Assembly (NCBI RefSeq): GCF_001719125.1
Contig: NZ_CP017006.1
Location: 1,798,001-1,862,000 of the forward strand
DNA: 64,000 bases
From: Sulfolobus sp. A20
GTDB lineage: Archaea; Thermoproteota; Thermoprotei_A; Sulfolobales; Sulfolobaceae
Reading direction: 5' to 3'
Positions 47,001 to 58,162 of this stretch are shown here, one piece after another (within the stretch, counting starts at the first letter, position 1; every line of letters begins with the position of its first letter). The position numbers were made by a program, and so were the translations under genes. The notes below the pieces were generated by a model. It worked only from the letters and a program-made list of their open reading frames with translations. It had not been told where the DNA came from and made no database searches.

Positions 47001-47991
47001 GAGCTAAGTCCTCACTGACTACCAAATTAATACCGGACCACAATGCAGGTATTGAAGCTGAGGGGGCAACTACTACAAGCAAATTAGCATAAGGAGCAGT
47101 AGTGTGAGCAATTTCTACATCCAACGCTACCTCCCCATACCAGCCCGTAATTAGCCCATTGAGAGGTTCGTATCTACCAATAGGTAAAATAGTTATATTA
47201 GCAGGAGGTAAATGGAAATGCTGATCAAATATCTTAACGTCTTGATATAACTCTGGATCACCATAAGCTTCAATTAATGCAATAGTAACTTTCTTATCCG
47301 CTGTAGCGTTGAACAGTGGAGTGATATTATACGCTCCTTCAATATCTTGAGGAGTATACCATGTTGCAGAGAACTGGAACGTATAGGTGAAAGATGAAGA
47401 TACTTGATTACCCAACAACAAATTACCGTTAACGATCTTGCCCAATTGAATCATAGGTAATTGAACATTAGTGAAATTAGTTAGACCTCCTATCAAGACG
47501 TTATTAAGTTCTGGAGGTATACTGACTTTACCTTCTGGTTTATAATATATTTCTCCATCACTTAGCGATTTAACTAGGATTAACTTAGTGTTAAAAATTG
47601 AAGAGACTTGAAGAGCAGTTGCCTCAGCGATGACCTCAAACGGACCTTTATACAATACAGTAAAGTTCTTACTCTCTAAGTAGCTTACTACTTGAGAGAC
47701 TTTATTCTCCTGCGAAAACATAGAAATTAATTGAGAGTTGGCTAGAGGCTTAACTTGATGGTTAGCAACCTCTTGTGCCATCAAATAAAGTGAATTGAGG
47801 TTCTTAGGAGGAATAAAGATATAAAGGTAAATTGGCGTATTATAATTTAACGTTGAAATGACCTGGGATTGAGAATAGGTAGGAGATATGTAAGTATTTC
47901 CCACTGAAGAATATACAATTAGAGACGTAGGAAGTAAAATAAATAATGTTAGAGCTGATAATATTATACCTTTTAGAGTAGTACCTTCCAT
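44059..47991 (-). CDS. Giant membrane-anchored sedolisin (S53/kumamolisin) protease
   Basis: A 1310-residue surface protease. Order: signal peptide (about 1-28); pro-kumamolisin activation domain (about 45-180); S53 catalytic domain (about 210-590) with Glu and Asp in 'GEVALDVEIAHT' (near 287), oxyanion Asp in 'FFAASGDLGAYND' (near 383) and the Ser in 'GGTSLATPLWAG' (near 505); then about 650 residues of Ig-like beta modules with recurring 'YPNGTEV' hairpins; a beta-helix-like stretch of short repeats (about 1080-1170); and a transmembrane helix before the tail 'TRRRGGGR'. S53 enzymes work at low pH, as outside this acidophile. It is the first gene of a two-gene operon with the PNGase A homologue. 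Confidence 0.92.
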   Translation of the reverse strand: MEGTTLKGIILSALTLFILLPTSLIVYSSVGNTYISPTYSQSQVISTLNYNTPIYLYIFIPPKNLNSLYLMAQEVANHQVKPLANSQLISMFSQENKVSQVVSYLESKNFTVLYKGPFEVIAEATALQVSSIFNTKLILVKSLSDGEIYYKPEGKVSIPPELNNVLIGGLTNFTNVQLPMIQLGKIVNGNLLLGNQVSSSFTYTFQFSATWYTPQDIEGAYNITPLFNATADKKVTIALIEAYGDPELYQDVKIFDQHFHLPPANITILPIGRYEPLNGLITGWYGEVALDVEIAHTTAPYANLLVVVAPSASIPALWSGINLVVSEDLAQVVSMSFGLPEILFGASGFYAFFEGQPFPNYPYLDYYFEIGTAEGISFFAASGDLGAYNDLPTVYGAASYPASSPFVTAVGGTTLFLNVTSGYISNYNSTATYGYETAWSVNPLYFGEVEGTVSSGGGYSTLFPSPWYQFYITHSDYRTIPDVAADANPYTGFVIYALGQEVVIGGTSLATPLWAGIIADIDGYLGHPLGLVNPLLYEIYQNSTLYHEVFHSINFGYNGYYYANGSYNLVTGLGSPNAGLLASTIKHLISKSLSISVSTFEPGVSQPWYFYNSTFTITAYISYPNGTEVSSGSFNAYIYTLNGYLATVPLSYNGSYWIGNFTISKGYPPNLWEIIVNGTSGSFVGTGIVEIDVGESINIIQPIPYPYNIPLPYNEPFPIEACVYYPNGTPVANQSVTAYLIRNGHIVASVPLIMSSPGNYQGAYALLPPLPQGTYLLVINDSYGSATSYVYFGEYNFGGVLTPLNDGLPAASPGENVTFIDLVETIEFTGLFTSNVNAFVYNPSGKLVGEVHLIPAPDTIQFGVYLLFLLYEGNFTVPNNATPGFYNVVIQSVTNTSVGLDISNFTTAFYVSPANLNYNVKVSDTVYEGQWIKIFANITYPNGTEVKYGTFTATLSPTQLNYESLIIGFEIGVPLQYNSTLNEWVGIYELPSIFNGSIFQGSNQYALSGPWNAIVSGISGNGYNLYSNNYYYFNVLPYTFLNQLLISKSSDLPLLAEINSSAYMLSSIASNNITIMGTNVVLNNDVIGQLVIKDSSVTILSSNIKQLIVLNSTVNVVKSNIGGRQVAIIANSSTVNIASSVIQNSQYAFSQSNSIINMNGVSLSNVTTLSTVTPPKLAYLPSNITVAQKSIIVNITGEYLKLINILVNEEPIKYNIISSSPSMISISIPFNASTLPDGEYVFTVEVSDGLPYNLTFNVYNSYHTVMLNGNILSLHSSVFELTILAIVSLVIAVIALVLSYIITRRRGGGR

Positions 47992-48571
47992 AATATTATT
48001 AAATTTTTATACATATAAAAGGATTACTTAAATAAAATTCTACACAAGAGCTGAAAATTTGTTATTTAGGAGTGAACGACAAAAATCTCCTTAATTTACC
48101 ATATCTTCATTAACACCTCAACAGCCATAAAGGTTATCATTTAAATTATTTTCCAGACATCATTGCTAAAGCCAGGTGAGCTAGCTATACCAACATCAAG
48201 ACTACGACCTCCTTACGAGCTAGGGTCTTGCTGAGGTCTAAAGTACTATCCCCATTTGTGCGGAAATTACTCTGATAGTTGTTCGTGGTTTAAAAATCCT
48301 TTTAACCTGCTTAAAAGACTTATCCTTCATTAATATTCACTATAGTTAAACTGTAGACAATTCCTCATATGGGAGAGTGTTAAGTAGTTTATGTTCATAA
48401 GTATAGGATAACTAATTTTATTCTCGCCAAAAAATTAACTCGCTCTGAGAATAAATCTTGAGAATAAATCTAAGAGGCAATACTCTGAAAGGAGAAGATC
48501 AAACAGCGGGAAGAAAAATAAGTATCACTTATAAAAAATTATTTATGATTCAGTTATTTTATTTCTAGCTT
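47992..48571. other. 580-bp gene-free stretch
   Basis: No gene recognised. An inverted repeat GACCTC...GAGGTC (48206-48211 and 48233-48238) lies in a GC-richer island at 48160-48260 that may be another decayed IS end. The promoter of the sedolisin operon lies at 47992-48030. Confidence 0.35.
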
Positions 48572-48772
<201 letters not shown>

Positions 48773-49038
48773 TCAAAATACTCTTGAAGGTTTCACATAA
48801 ATAAACTTTACGCTATTCAGATTAGTACAACTTAAAGAAAAGCCTTAAGATAAACTAAAGTTAGTACCTTAGCCGAAATAACTCAATAACGATCACTTAC
48901 GTGAAGGTAAATTTTTCTTATCTAATATAAAAATTTACTGAAAAAATTATTGAAAAAATAAATAAGTACTTTGATATAACGTTACCATTTGGGAAAAATA
49001 TAAATTTAATAATAAAGAATACTCTCATATAGAGAGCT

Positions 49039-49341
49039 ATGACTATGGTTGAAGCTTTAAACAAAATAATGAAAAACAAGAAAAAGAGCGCAAATTTAAG
49101 GCTATCCTACTATCCATTTTTACTAGCAGTAAAGGATCACGTCCTACAAGAAGAAGATATGTTGAAGAGAAAAAGAGAACTGAACAATTTCCTAGATAAA
49201 CTGTATGGAGAGAGCAGAAGGTATTTACTAAAATATGCAAAAGATAAATATTATTGTGTCTGTGGAAAAACTTTCTCCTCAGCATATCACTTTTACACGC
49301 ACGTGTTTACAGAACATAAACCAACCATCCTTAAAAACTAA
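49039..49341 (+). CDS. C2H2 zinc-finger-like small protein
   Basis: A 100-residue basic protein. The helical first 70 residues ('KLYGESRRYLLKYAKDKY') lead into 'YYCVCGKTFSSAYHFYTHVFTEH', a C2H2-like finger with a C-x-C knuckle in place of C-x2-C. It probably binds nucleic acid. ATG codons at 49039 and 49045 are both possible; a TATA-like TTTAATAATAAA lies at 49004-49015, roughly 25-30 bp upstream. Convergent with the APC permease gene (18 bp). Confidence 0.6.
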   Translation: MTMVEALNKIMKNKKKSANLRLSYYPFLLAVKDHVLQEEDMLKRKRELNNFLDKLYGESRRYLLKYAKDKYYCVCGKTFSSAYHFYTHVFTEHKPTILKN

Positions 49342-49359
49342 AGCGAAAAAACTAATACA

Positions 49360-50874
49360 TCATTCAGGGGGTATCTCCTTATAAACTAGTCTTATATCTA
49401 TCCCGTTCTTCTTCATTCTATAAACGTAAGACGAGAGGAAAATCACTGCCCCTAAACCAATTAGGCTAAGTATATATGCTATGCCCGGAAGATAAGGCTG
49501 ACCTTCTGAAGTGATCACTCCAAAGTATGGGTTAGTAAACGCATAGTACCCCATGAAACCCATGAACAGTATTGAGAGGATTGAAGATATAAGCATACCA
49601 GCATTCTTCTCCTTTAACGATTGAAGAACTCCTGCAATACTAACTAAGATAAGGTAAGCAATAGCTAAAGGAGTATAGCTATACAACGCTTCATAACCAT
49701 TAGGACTAATTATCGGCACAGCCAAGAATACTAAGGTGACGGCAAAGTCCAAGAGATGAGCATAAACTGGAGAACCCTCTCTATTTAACCTCGAGAAAAC
49801 CTCAGGGAATAGTCTATCGAAGGAAAACGCAAAAACATATCTAGCAAAAACAACAACACCAAAAGCCATTACGAAGAACTCCCAAGCAATTAAACTTATA
49901 CCCAAAAACCACTGTAAAGCGTAATTTTTAGCTAATGCTATACTAACTGACCAGAAATTATAAGTGTAAGTAGGGTAGAGCGAGTAATTAAAACCATATC
50001 CCCCTGCTAAATCCATCAATAAGAAAGGAACTGTGATAAATACTAATGTCAACACGCTACCTAGAATTAGATTATATCTAACTCCTCTCTTTGATTTGAT
50101 CTCTGAGGCAACAGCAGGCCCTGCATATAGCCAAATGTATGCAAAGGAAGCAAAATAAGGAATCATATAAATCGTTGAAGACCAACTAAACCTAGGACCA
50201 GTATATGGTGTAGCTGTAAGATTAAAAGCCTTTAAAAAAGGTTGTATCACCACATGAAAATCACTGACATTAAACGCTATAACTAGGATAGCTACTAACG
50301 TGCCCAATAAGGATAATATGCCTAAAGCAGAAGTTAAAGTATAACCCCATTTAGGTCTAAAAATATTTATTAAGATAATAATTGTAAAAGCTAATGCAGC
50401 CAGCCCATAAGCTAAATAAGCATTACTCGTAGTAAACACGTTATTCGCTAAGTTAACTAGATAAGGTTGAGAGTCTAATGAACCGATTACTGATAAAACC
50501 GTACTAATAGCAGATACTGAAAAGAAAGCTGACAACGCAAAGAAAGGTGGCATATTAAAAGCTAAAGCAATTCCCATTATAGCCCCTAGTGGACCGTTTA
50601 ACCTCCTAGACAACCATACGTAATCACCTCCAGTCCTAGGAATCCTCTGAATGAAGTAAGTGTAAAGTACTACTAAAGGTAAGGTGAACAAAAATGTAAG
50701 TAAGGATGCTACCCATAATACAGCACCCTTTACTATATAAGGACTTATACCAATGAATATTGCCAAACCAGCACCCATATTAGCTACATTAAGCATAGTA
50801 GCGTCAAGCAAAGATACGTTCTTGACCAGACCAGAAGTCTCCCTAACAAATAATTTCACATTACCCTTAGCCAT
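49360..50874 (-). CDS. APC superfamily amino acid permease
   Basis: A 504-residue membrane protein with about 12-14 helices. The start '[19 protein letters not shown]' and '[21 protein letters not shown]' (in part, near residue 78) match the first helices of APC family amino acid transporters; '[18 protein letters not shown]' (near 235) is the helix 6 region. Substrate cannot be read from sequence. A single gene with a promoter in the 140-bp gap toward the pilin gene. Confidence 0.85.
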   Translation of the reverse strand: MAKGNVKLFVRETSGLVKNVSLLDATMLNVANMGAGLAIFIGISPYIVKGAVLWVASLLTFLFTLPLVVLYTYFIQRIPRTGGDYVWLSRRLNGPLGAIMGIALAFNMPPFFALSAFFSVSAISTVLSVIGSLDSQPYLVNLANNVFTTSNAYLAYGLAALAFTIIILINIFRPKWGYTLTSALGILSLLGTLVAILVIAFNVSDFHVVIQPFLKAFNLTATPYTGPRFSWSSTIYMIPYFASFAYIWLYAGPAVASEIKSKRGVRYNLILGSVLTLVFITVPFLLMDLAGGYGFNYSLYPTYTYNFWSVSIALAKNYALQWFLGISLIAWEFFVMAFGVVVFARYVFAFSFDRLFPEVFSRLNREGSPVYAHLLDFAVTLVFLAVPIISPNGYEALYSYTPLAIAYLILVSIAGVLQSLKEKNAGMLISSILSILFMGFMGYYAFTNPYFGVITSEGQPYLPGIAYILSLIGLGAVIFLSSYVYRMKKNGIDIRLVYKEIPPE

Positions 50875-51018
50875 AAGTTAGACTTATGATTAAAAAATTT
50901 AAATTTATCTTCAGAAAATGAGTTCGGAAAATAGCTTATAATAAAAATGAGCATAAAACGTGCTAATTCATTAATAGAAAATAATGAGAACAAAAATAAA
51001 AAAAAATTGATTTTATCT

Positions 51019-51444
51019 TCATTGTGCTACTACCGCTACTTGCACTGTCGCACCATCAGATAGTCCTAAAGATATCGTATAAGTAGAGCCAGCCTGTGGA
51101 GTAAAACCATTAAAAGTTATAGTCACCGTATTAGGTCCTGCAGTTAAATCGATAGTAGTGGGAGTTCCACTATATGTTGTCCCTACAATAATCGCTGAGA
51201 CTATTTGAACATTACCACTACTCTTTAAAACGAAAGTAGCAGTAGCACAATTATTACTACTACCTGGGCTTATTGTTCCAGTGCCTACTTGTGTTACTGT
51301 TGGTGTTCCTCCAAATGCTCCGAATAGTCCAAATGCAAAACCAACAACTACTAAAGCTATTATTACACTAGCAATTACTAGTATTAAAGCAGTTACAGCA
51401 CCACTGATAGCCCTCCTACTTTTCAACATCTTCCTATTACTCAT
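51019..51444 (-). CDS. Type IV pilin, copy 1
   Basis: A 141-residue archaeal pilin. 'MLKSRRAISGAVTALILV' is a class III signal peptide; PibD-type cleavage is expected after Arg-Arg-Ala, leaving a hydrophobic polymerising helix ('VTALILVIASVIIALVVVG'). The rest is a Ser/Thr/Gly-rich beta domain typical of the heavily glycosylated Sulfolobus pili. Promoter, N-terminal half and last 25 residues are almost identical to the copies at 57667 and 58835, while the middle (about residues 58-110) differs. It is in the opposite orientation. I use the ATG at 51444 since the conserved TATA (GTTTATATAG) lies 27 bp before it. Confidence 0.85.
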   Translation of the reverse strand: MSNRKMLKSRRAISGAVTALILVIASVIIALVVVGFAFGLFGAFGGTPTVTQVGTGTISPGSSNNCATATFVLKSSGNVQIVSAIIVGTTYSGTPTTIDLTAGPNTVTITFNGFTPQAGSTYTISLGLSDGATVQVAVVAQ

Positions 51445-52193
51445 CAAAAAATAGTAAAGAAAAAGTTCTATATAAACATTACTCATAATAAACAATAAGT
51501 AGATCGTTTACGATAAGGAGGATATATGAGAGAAGAGACTAAGGACGTCCTCTAAGTATCAAGTCTACGCTAGAATTTGCAGATATTTTGTCGAAAATCT
51601 TGATGCATATTTGCCAACTTCTCGCTTAGTATGCTCTCTCATTAATCCGTGGTTACAAAGTGATGAAAGCCTCACCCTTAGGGAAGGGGTAAAAGTTTTT
51701 TCAGTCAAAAACATTTCAGTACGTAGATGGGAGGGGTTCTCTGCACCTCTCGACACATGAGAGATGTAAACACGAAAGGATGGTAAAAACCAATGATACG
51801 CTCTAAGGGGAGGAAGTCAGATCTGAAAGACAGAAGAGATGGTTAAGAAGTCGCAGTTTAATATAGAGAAAATAGTACTATACAGCGTTATCTATATCCT
51901 ATAAGGAGCTTTAATCCTCTATAAGTACAGAGGCTAAAATTCTTTATTAGTTCTCTTGGTATCACAATTTGTATAATTACAAATATTTACAAAGTCTGTT
52001 AGGCTATTCTTGGACCATTCGTAATACCTCTATCAATCAATTCCGCTTATCAAAAGCATATAATGAACACCATCGTTTAAATTTCTATATAAGTTTTTTC
52101 CTAAATATTAAGTATTAATAGCTAAATTTGAAGATACTAAGCATATTCTATTTACATATTAATTTATATATACATCCCGGGATAATCTTCTAT
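51445..52193. other. 750-bp gap between divergent pilin genes, with IS-end relics
   Basis: Contains the pilin promoter, two relics of IS200/IS605-like ends (51666-51692 and 51800-51823, the latter with GGGGAGGAAGTCAG) and the minor-pilin promoter near 52160-52172. The 63-codon minus-strand frame at 51565-51756 lies in this debris and is probably not a gene. Confidence 0.45.
51666..51823 (-). repeat. Remnant of an IS200/IS605-like end region
   Basis: AAGCCTCACCCTTAGGGAAG (51667 on) resembles the hairpin half, and TCTAAGGGGAGGAAGTCAG (51802-51820) resembles the terminal half of the family. The ~110 bp between may be leftover element sequence. No tnpB reading is recoverable. Confidence 0.4.
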
Positions 52194-52586
52194 ATGGAAA
52201 AAGGAATAAGTGAATCTCTGGTTATGATTATACTGTTGGTAGTATCTGTCGTAATGGTAATCGGGGTAGTATCAATAGCTTTTAACTTTCTTAGCTTTTA
52301 CCCTAGCGGAGAAGTTAGGCAAGTGGGCACAGCGTATGCTTATACTAATGGCACTATACAAGTAACTCTAAGAAACACCTTTCAGGATGCTAAAATTATA
52401 CAAGTGGTATATAATGGAACTGTTTATGAACTTCAAAAAAGCATCAGCCTATCTCAAGGTATTAATACGTATGAAATCAATACTAATTTCAGATTCTCCT
52501 CCCAGCCTGTCTCAGTAGAAATTATAATAGAGGTTAATAATGGACAGAGCACAGTTTACTTACCAGTATCCGCTCAATTAGTGTAA
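52194..52586 (+). CDS. Minor pilin-like protein (class III signal peptide)
   Basis: A 130-residue protein with the short leader 'MEKGISESLVMIILLVVSVV': expected PibD cleavage after Lys-Gly, then a hydrophobic helix and a beta-rich extracellular domain ending 'VYLPVSAQLV', which echoes the pilin ending 'VQVAVVAQ'. It may be a minor pilin or adhesive tip subunit. The frame extends to a TTG at 52128, but TTTATATATAC at 52163-52173 lies 26 bp before the ATG at 52194, so that start is chosen. Divergent from pilin copy 1. Confidence 0.7.
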   Translation: MEKGISESLVMIILLVVSVVMVIGVVSIAFNFLSFYPSGEVRQVGTAYAYTNGTIQVTLRNTFQDAKIIQVVYNGTVYELQKSISLSQGINTYEINTNFRFSSQPVSVEIIIEVNNGQSTVYLPVSAQLV

Positions 52587-52912
52587 GTTTGAAGACTTAT
52601 ATCAATTTCATAATTAGCATAAAAAGTTATTATAACTTATTATATTACATTAAACCATAATTAAAATAATATTCCCCCTTGATATAAAGACAGAAAAATT
52701 CACTAAATTGTTGAAGTTTTTATCAATATTCTCTTCATCTATATATGAAATGGTTTTCCATAAAGAAAAATTTAAGAGCTGTATTCATTATCAAAGAGAA
52801 TAAAGTTAGTTAATCTCTTTAAAAGCTTAAGTTTAATCAAAACATTAGAGTTTATGACGAAGAATTAGCTCTTTATACAGCTTTAATATTCTCTTTTATA
52901 CTTTAGACTGTA
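52587..52912. other. 326-bp gap
   Basis: AT-rich; no gene or repeat recognised apart from promoter-like A/T runs before 52913. Confidence 0.35.
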
Positions 52913-53743
52913 ATGGAGACTATAATAAGGCTTGAGAATGAACAGTATGTAGTTAAGGATGAGAAACTAGTTTTGATAAAGGGAGGAGAGAAGAAATACG
53001 TCGTAGGTAGATTTTACTACTACTTGTTAAAAACCCTATACTCAATCCCTAGACTTTATGGGATCAAATCAACTGAACCTATAAGTGATTGGAAAAAGGA
53101 GTTTGAGAGACAATTTACTAATATAATTCGTAATGAAATAGATTTGGCGAAGATCAGTTTTAATGTTGATTTTCGAATGGATCTGAATAAGCTTGAGTTA
53201 AGTGGAAAAGTGAGCAAGAATGATATATCTCTTCACCTTGAGATAAAGGAGACGCCTAAGCTGAGTGAAGATGATAGGGGGATAAGGGGACTTATGAAGG
53301 TTGACTCGTTTTATTTTTCTAATCTAGATAGGAAGAAACCCTTTATAATATTGGCTACTAGGGCAGGTCTTATTTCAGCATTTTATAAATTTTTGCCATA
53401 TCAATTTGAAGGAGCCTCTGGCATACCTAAGACCTTTGGTTTACTCTCAGATTTCATAAATGCGATAAATATCCCTCTAGGTTATAGAGAAGAAATCTTA
53501 GGTCACCAGGTTTATGTGAGGGATAATGATATTTTCTGTGATAGTGAAATTATTTATAATGCTCCTCCAGAGATCCTAAGCTTATTTCCAATAATGTTTT
53601 TGTTAAAGACTTCTAATGAGAGAAATGTAATTATTATAGAGGACCCTGAAGTTCATCTAAGTGAAGAGGGCAAGCTGTTCCTAAAGAATTTGATATTATC
53701 AGCAAAGGCTAATGTAGTATTAGTGTCAGATTCTTTCTACTAG
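52913..53743 (+). CDS. Truncated-looking ATPase-like protein, Walker B only
   Basis: A 276-residue protein. Its end, 'RNVIIIEDPEVHLSEEGKLFLKNLILSAKANVVLVSDS' (parts), looks like the Walker B and switch region of OLD/ABC-type AAA ATPases ('...EDPE.HL...'), but no Walker A P-loop is present anywhere, and the usual H-loop is a 'SDS'. The central part contains 'KPFIILATRAGLISAFYKFL'. It may be the C-terminal part of a larger ancestor or a degenerate, non-hydrolysing member. ATG at 52913 follows a TATA-like stretch (TTTTATACTTTAG). It stands alone; 44 bp before the DUF2203 gene. Confidence 0.55.
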   Translation: METIIRLENEQYVVKDEKLVLIKGGEKKYVVGRFYYYLLKTLYSIPRLYGIKSTEPISDWKKEFERQFTNIIRNEIDLAKISFNVDFRMDLNKLELSGKVSKNDISLHLEIKETPKLSEDDRGIRGLMKVDSFYFSNLDRKKPFIILATRAGLISAFYKFLPYQFEGASGIPKTFGLLSDFINAINIPLGYREEILGHQVYVRDNDIFCDSEIIYNAPPEILSLFPIMFLLKTSNERNVIIIEDPEVHLSEEGKLFLKNLILSAKANVVLVSDSFY

Positions 53744-53787
53744 CTTTTTACTCCCCAGTTAAAAACTATTATGAACTTATTTAAACT

Positions 53788-54174
53788 TTGAAGAGTATAT
53801 TATATAATGTGGAATACTTATACTTTGACCTTGAGACAGCTAGGGAAAATTTGCTTTGGCTTAGGAAGAAATTGCTTCAACTCAGAGAAATAAAAAATCA
53901 GATTGAGATGCTACTTATTACTGGAGATAAATCCGCATTACAAAGTTATGCGATTGAGACTAAAAGGATCATAGATGAGATAATCTCTAAAGGGATAATT
54001 ATTAGGGATATAGATATAGGATTAGTTGACTTTCCTGCGATAATAAATGATAAACCAGCTTTCTTGTGCTGGAAAATTGACGAGAAAGACATAATGTATT
54101 GGCATTATACAGATGAGGGGTTCATAGGTAGGAAGAGGATAACCGGTAAAGAAAATATCTTAAGTTTACGTTAA
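53788..54174 (+). CDS. DUF2203 family protein
   Basis: A 128-residue protein in two halves: a helical first half ('LETARENLLWLRKKLLQLREIKNQIE', in part) and the conserved C-terminal part 'VRDID'-like 'IRDIDIGLVDFPAIINDKPAFLCWKIDE' followed by 'YWHYTDEGFIGRKRI', which is the DUF2203 signature. The function is unknown; the family occurs in bacteria and archaea. The start codon is TTG, supported only by lack of an upstream alternative and a weak TATA-like TTAAAAACTAT near 53758-53768. The molybdenum hydroxylase gene follows 31 bp later. Confidence 0.7.
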   Translation: MKSILYNVEYLYFDLETARENLLWLRKKLLQLREIKNQIEMLLITGDKSALQSYAIETKRIIDEIISKGIIIRDIDIGLVDFPAIINDKPAFLCWKIDEKDIMYWHYTDEGFIGRKRITGKENILSLR

Positions 54175-54205
54175 GCTTATTTAGATTTGGTCATTATTTT
54201 GAACT

Positions 54206-56395
<2,190 letters not shown>

Positions 56396-56723
56396 TAAAG
56401 AAGATCTTTTTAATAATGTATCAAAAATTTTCCTATACGTTTTTAATTTGTTTATGATTAAAATATAAACGATGATATAAGAGGCCTTTTAATTCACCTA
56501 AAGTTATATGCGTAAATGCTATTAATTTCCTATTGCCCTATAACACTTATAAAATTTAGAATATACTATTGAAGCTGAGTTTCCTCCTCCCGAGCCAGTA
56601 TATCCTAAGTAAAATACTTAGGGAATAGAAGCTCTATTTAAAAATGTACGCAACAGCTAGATATCTGTTTATAATGCCATTATATGGGTATAAAAATCTC
56701 AACTAACCTAGTTTCACATTAGA
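56396..56723. other. 328-bp gap, insertion site of the IS
   Basis: No gene. A palindrome CCTAAGTA-AAA-TACTTAGG occupies 56604-56622 next to TTTCCTCCTCCCGAGCC, which may be a terminator or another decayed IS end. Target duplication ACATTAGA at 56716-56723. Confidence 0.4.
56604..56622. terminator. Perfect 8-bp hairpin
   Basis: CCTAAGTA, loop AAA, TACTTAGG. It lies 209 bp beyond the hydroxylase stop, so it may instead belong to a mobile-element relic (TTTCCTCCTCCCGAG just before it). Confidence 0.35.
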
Positions 56724-57517
56724 GTGTGTGGACAACAATTTCATCCATCCCCATAAAATTCAATTTTATTCCAACTTATGCTAATAGATTTCGAGTAAAT
56801 TGTATTGAAGAATATTTTTAGCCATCTCGTTATTGTGTTCTCTGTTGAGTTCCACGTGAAGTGTGAGTCCATGCTTGCTAGCCTATGTTTTAAGCTCCTA
56901 AAAACTAGTTCTACCAAGCTTCTCTTGCCAAAAGTTTCAACCTCGTGTTTTGCATTAAACCAAGAAAATGCCTTGTAGACTGATGCCTTATCGTGTAGGA
57001 AGATAACCTTATCCCTCCAATTCTCAAGCTTAATGCCATTTAATATCACATAAACGTGGAAACCACTCCTAAGACTAGTTAACATGAAGAACACAACAAG
57101 CCCAGACTCACAATGCCTAACAACCCATAAGTAGTAATACTCACCATTAACCCTCAAAACCTTAGTCTCATCAACGAGCAAACAATCACCATACTCAACA
57201 TCAAGCTTAAGCTCATAATTAACATTAGCCAACTTGTGAAAATAGTAGAGTAAGGTAGTGTGGGGCAATGAAGTCCTCCAACTCGACAAGCCTAGCAAGT
57301 AAGAGGTTAAGGATAATACAATCTCGTCTAAGGAATGAAACCTAGGCTTAACATTTATATACTTTAAAAGGGTAGAGATAATTTGGGTGAGGGCGAGGAA
57401 ATCGAATATGTTCATGTTCTCGCCCTAATAAAATAACTCGCCCTCACCCTAAAAACACTTTTCCACAATAAAGAAAATTCAATTTATATCAAAACAACCA
57501 AATTGTTGTCCACACAC
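56724..57517 (-). mobile_element. Intact 794-bp IS6-like insertion sequence
   Basis: Perfect 18-bp terminal inverted repeats (GTGTGTGGACAACAATTT) at 56724-56741 and 57500-57517, flanked by a perfect 8-bp target duplication ACATTAGA (56716-56723 and 57518-57525). One open transposase gene fills it. Length, 8-bp duplication and a single ~225-residue DDE transposase fit the IS6 family. Exact flanks imply recent insertion. Confidence 0.9.
56741..57415 (-). CDS. DDE transposase of the IS6-like element
   Basis: A complete 224-residue transposase. The likely acidic triad is Asp82 ('LLVDETKVLRV'), Asp142 ('LHDKASVYKAF') and Glu169 ('GKRSLVELVFRSLKHRL'). The ATG at 57415 is close to the right end, and the stop lies on the last base of the left terminal repeat, so the whole element is coding. 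It should also mobilise the related non-autonomous copy at 38265. No frameshift seen. Family placement is by residue pattern only. Confidence 0.85.
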   Translation of the reverse strand: MNIFDFLALTQIISTLLKYINVKPRFHSLDEIVLSLTSYLLGLSSWRTSLPHTTLLYYFHKLANVNYELKLDVEYGDCLLVDETKVLRVNGEYYYLWVVRHCESGLVVFFMLTSLRSGFHVYVILNGIKLENWRDKVIFLHDKASVYKAFSWFNAKHEVETFGKRSLVELVFRSLKHRLASMDSHFTWNSTENTITRWLKIFFNTIYSKSISISWNKIEFYGDG

Positions 57518-57666
57518 ACATTAGATTTCGCTAAATTCAAATCATTTACTCCTACATTGCATTTATACATTCTACAGTCTATTTCATATCTTCAAAACTG
57601 CAACATAATCGCACATGGTTTATTATGAGTAATGTTTATATAGAACTTTTTCTTTACTATTTTTTG

Positions 57667-58107
57667 ATGAGTAATAGGAAGATGTTGAAAAGTAGGAGGG
57701 CTATTAGTGGTGCTGTAACTGCTTTAATACTAGTAATTGCTAGTGTAATAATAGCTTTAGTAGTTGTTGGTTTCGCATTTGGACTATTTGGAGCATTTGG
57801 AGGAACACCAACAGTAACACAAATAGGCACTGGAACAATAAGCCCAGGTAGTAGTAATAATAACTACTATGTTGCTAGTTTTGTCTTAAAGAGTAGTGGT
57901 AATGTTCAAATAGTCTCAGCAAGTATTGTAGGAACTACTATAAGTGTAGCATCTAGTATATCTCTTTCCGCAGGATTTAATACGGTGAGTATAACTTTTT
58001 CTACTGCTAATGCTAATGGTTTTAGTTTTCAGCCTGGCTCTACTTATACGATATCTTTAGGACTATCTGATGGTGCGACAGTGCAAGTAGCGGTAGTAGC
58101 ACAATAA
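57667..58107 (+). CDS. Type IV pilin, copy 2
   Basis: A 146-residue pilin with the same class III leader (RRA/ISGAVTAL) and hydrophobic helix as copies 1 and 3. Its 5' 232 bp (57612-57843, promoter included) are identical by eye to 58780-59011, and its last 78 bp (58030-58107) are also shared, while the segment between encodes different, Ser/Thr/Asn-rich sequence ('NNNYYVASFVLKSSGNVQ', '...STANANGFSF'). The conserved TATA GTTTATATAG (57630-57639) is about 30 bp before ATG 57667. Probably a major pilus subunit or a donor of sequence to the others. Confidence 0.85.
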   Translation: MSNRKMLKSRRAISGAVTALILVIASVIIALVVVGFAFGLFGAFGGTPTVTQIGTGTISPGSSNNNYYVASFVLKSSGNVQIVSASIVGTTISVASSISLSAGFNTVSITFSTANANGFSFQPGSTYTISLGLSDGATVQVAVVAQ

Positions 58108-58162
58108 AATTAAAGGTAATTTGAACTTTTTTATTTTAATCTTAAAATTTTTGCAGTATTTT

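Noticed and set aside
51565-51756. 63-codon minus-strand frame
   Set aside because: Lies in IS-end debris with no start signal; probably random.
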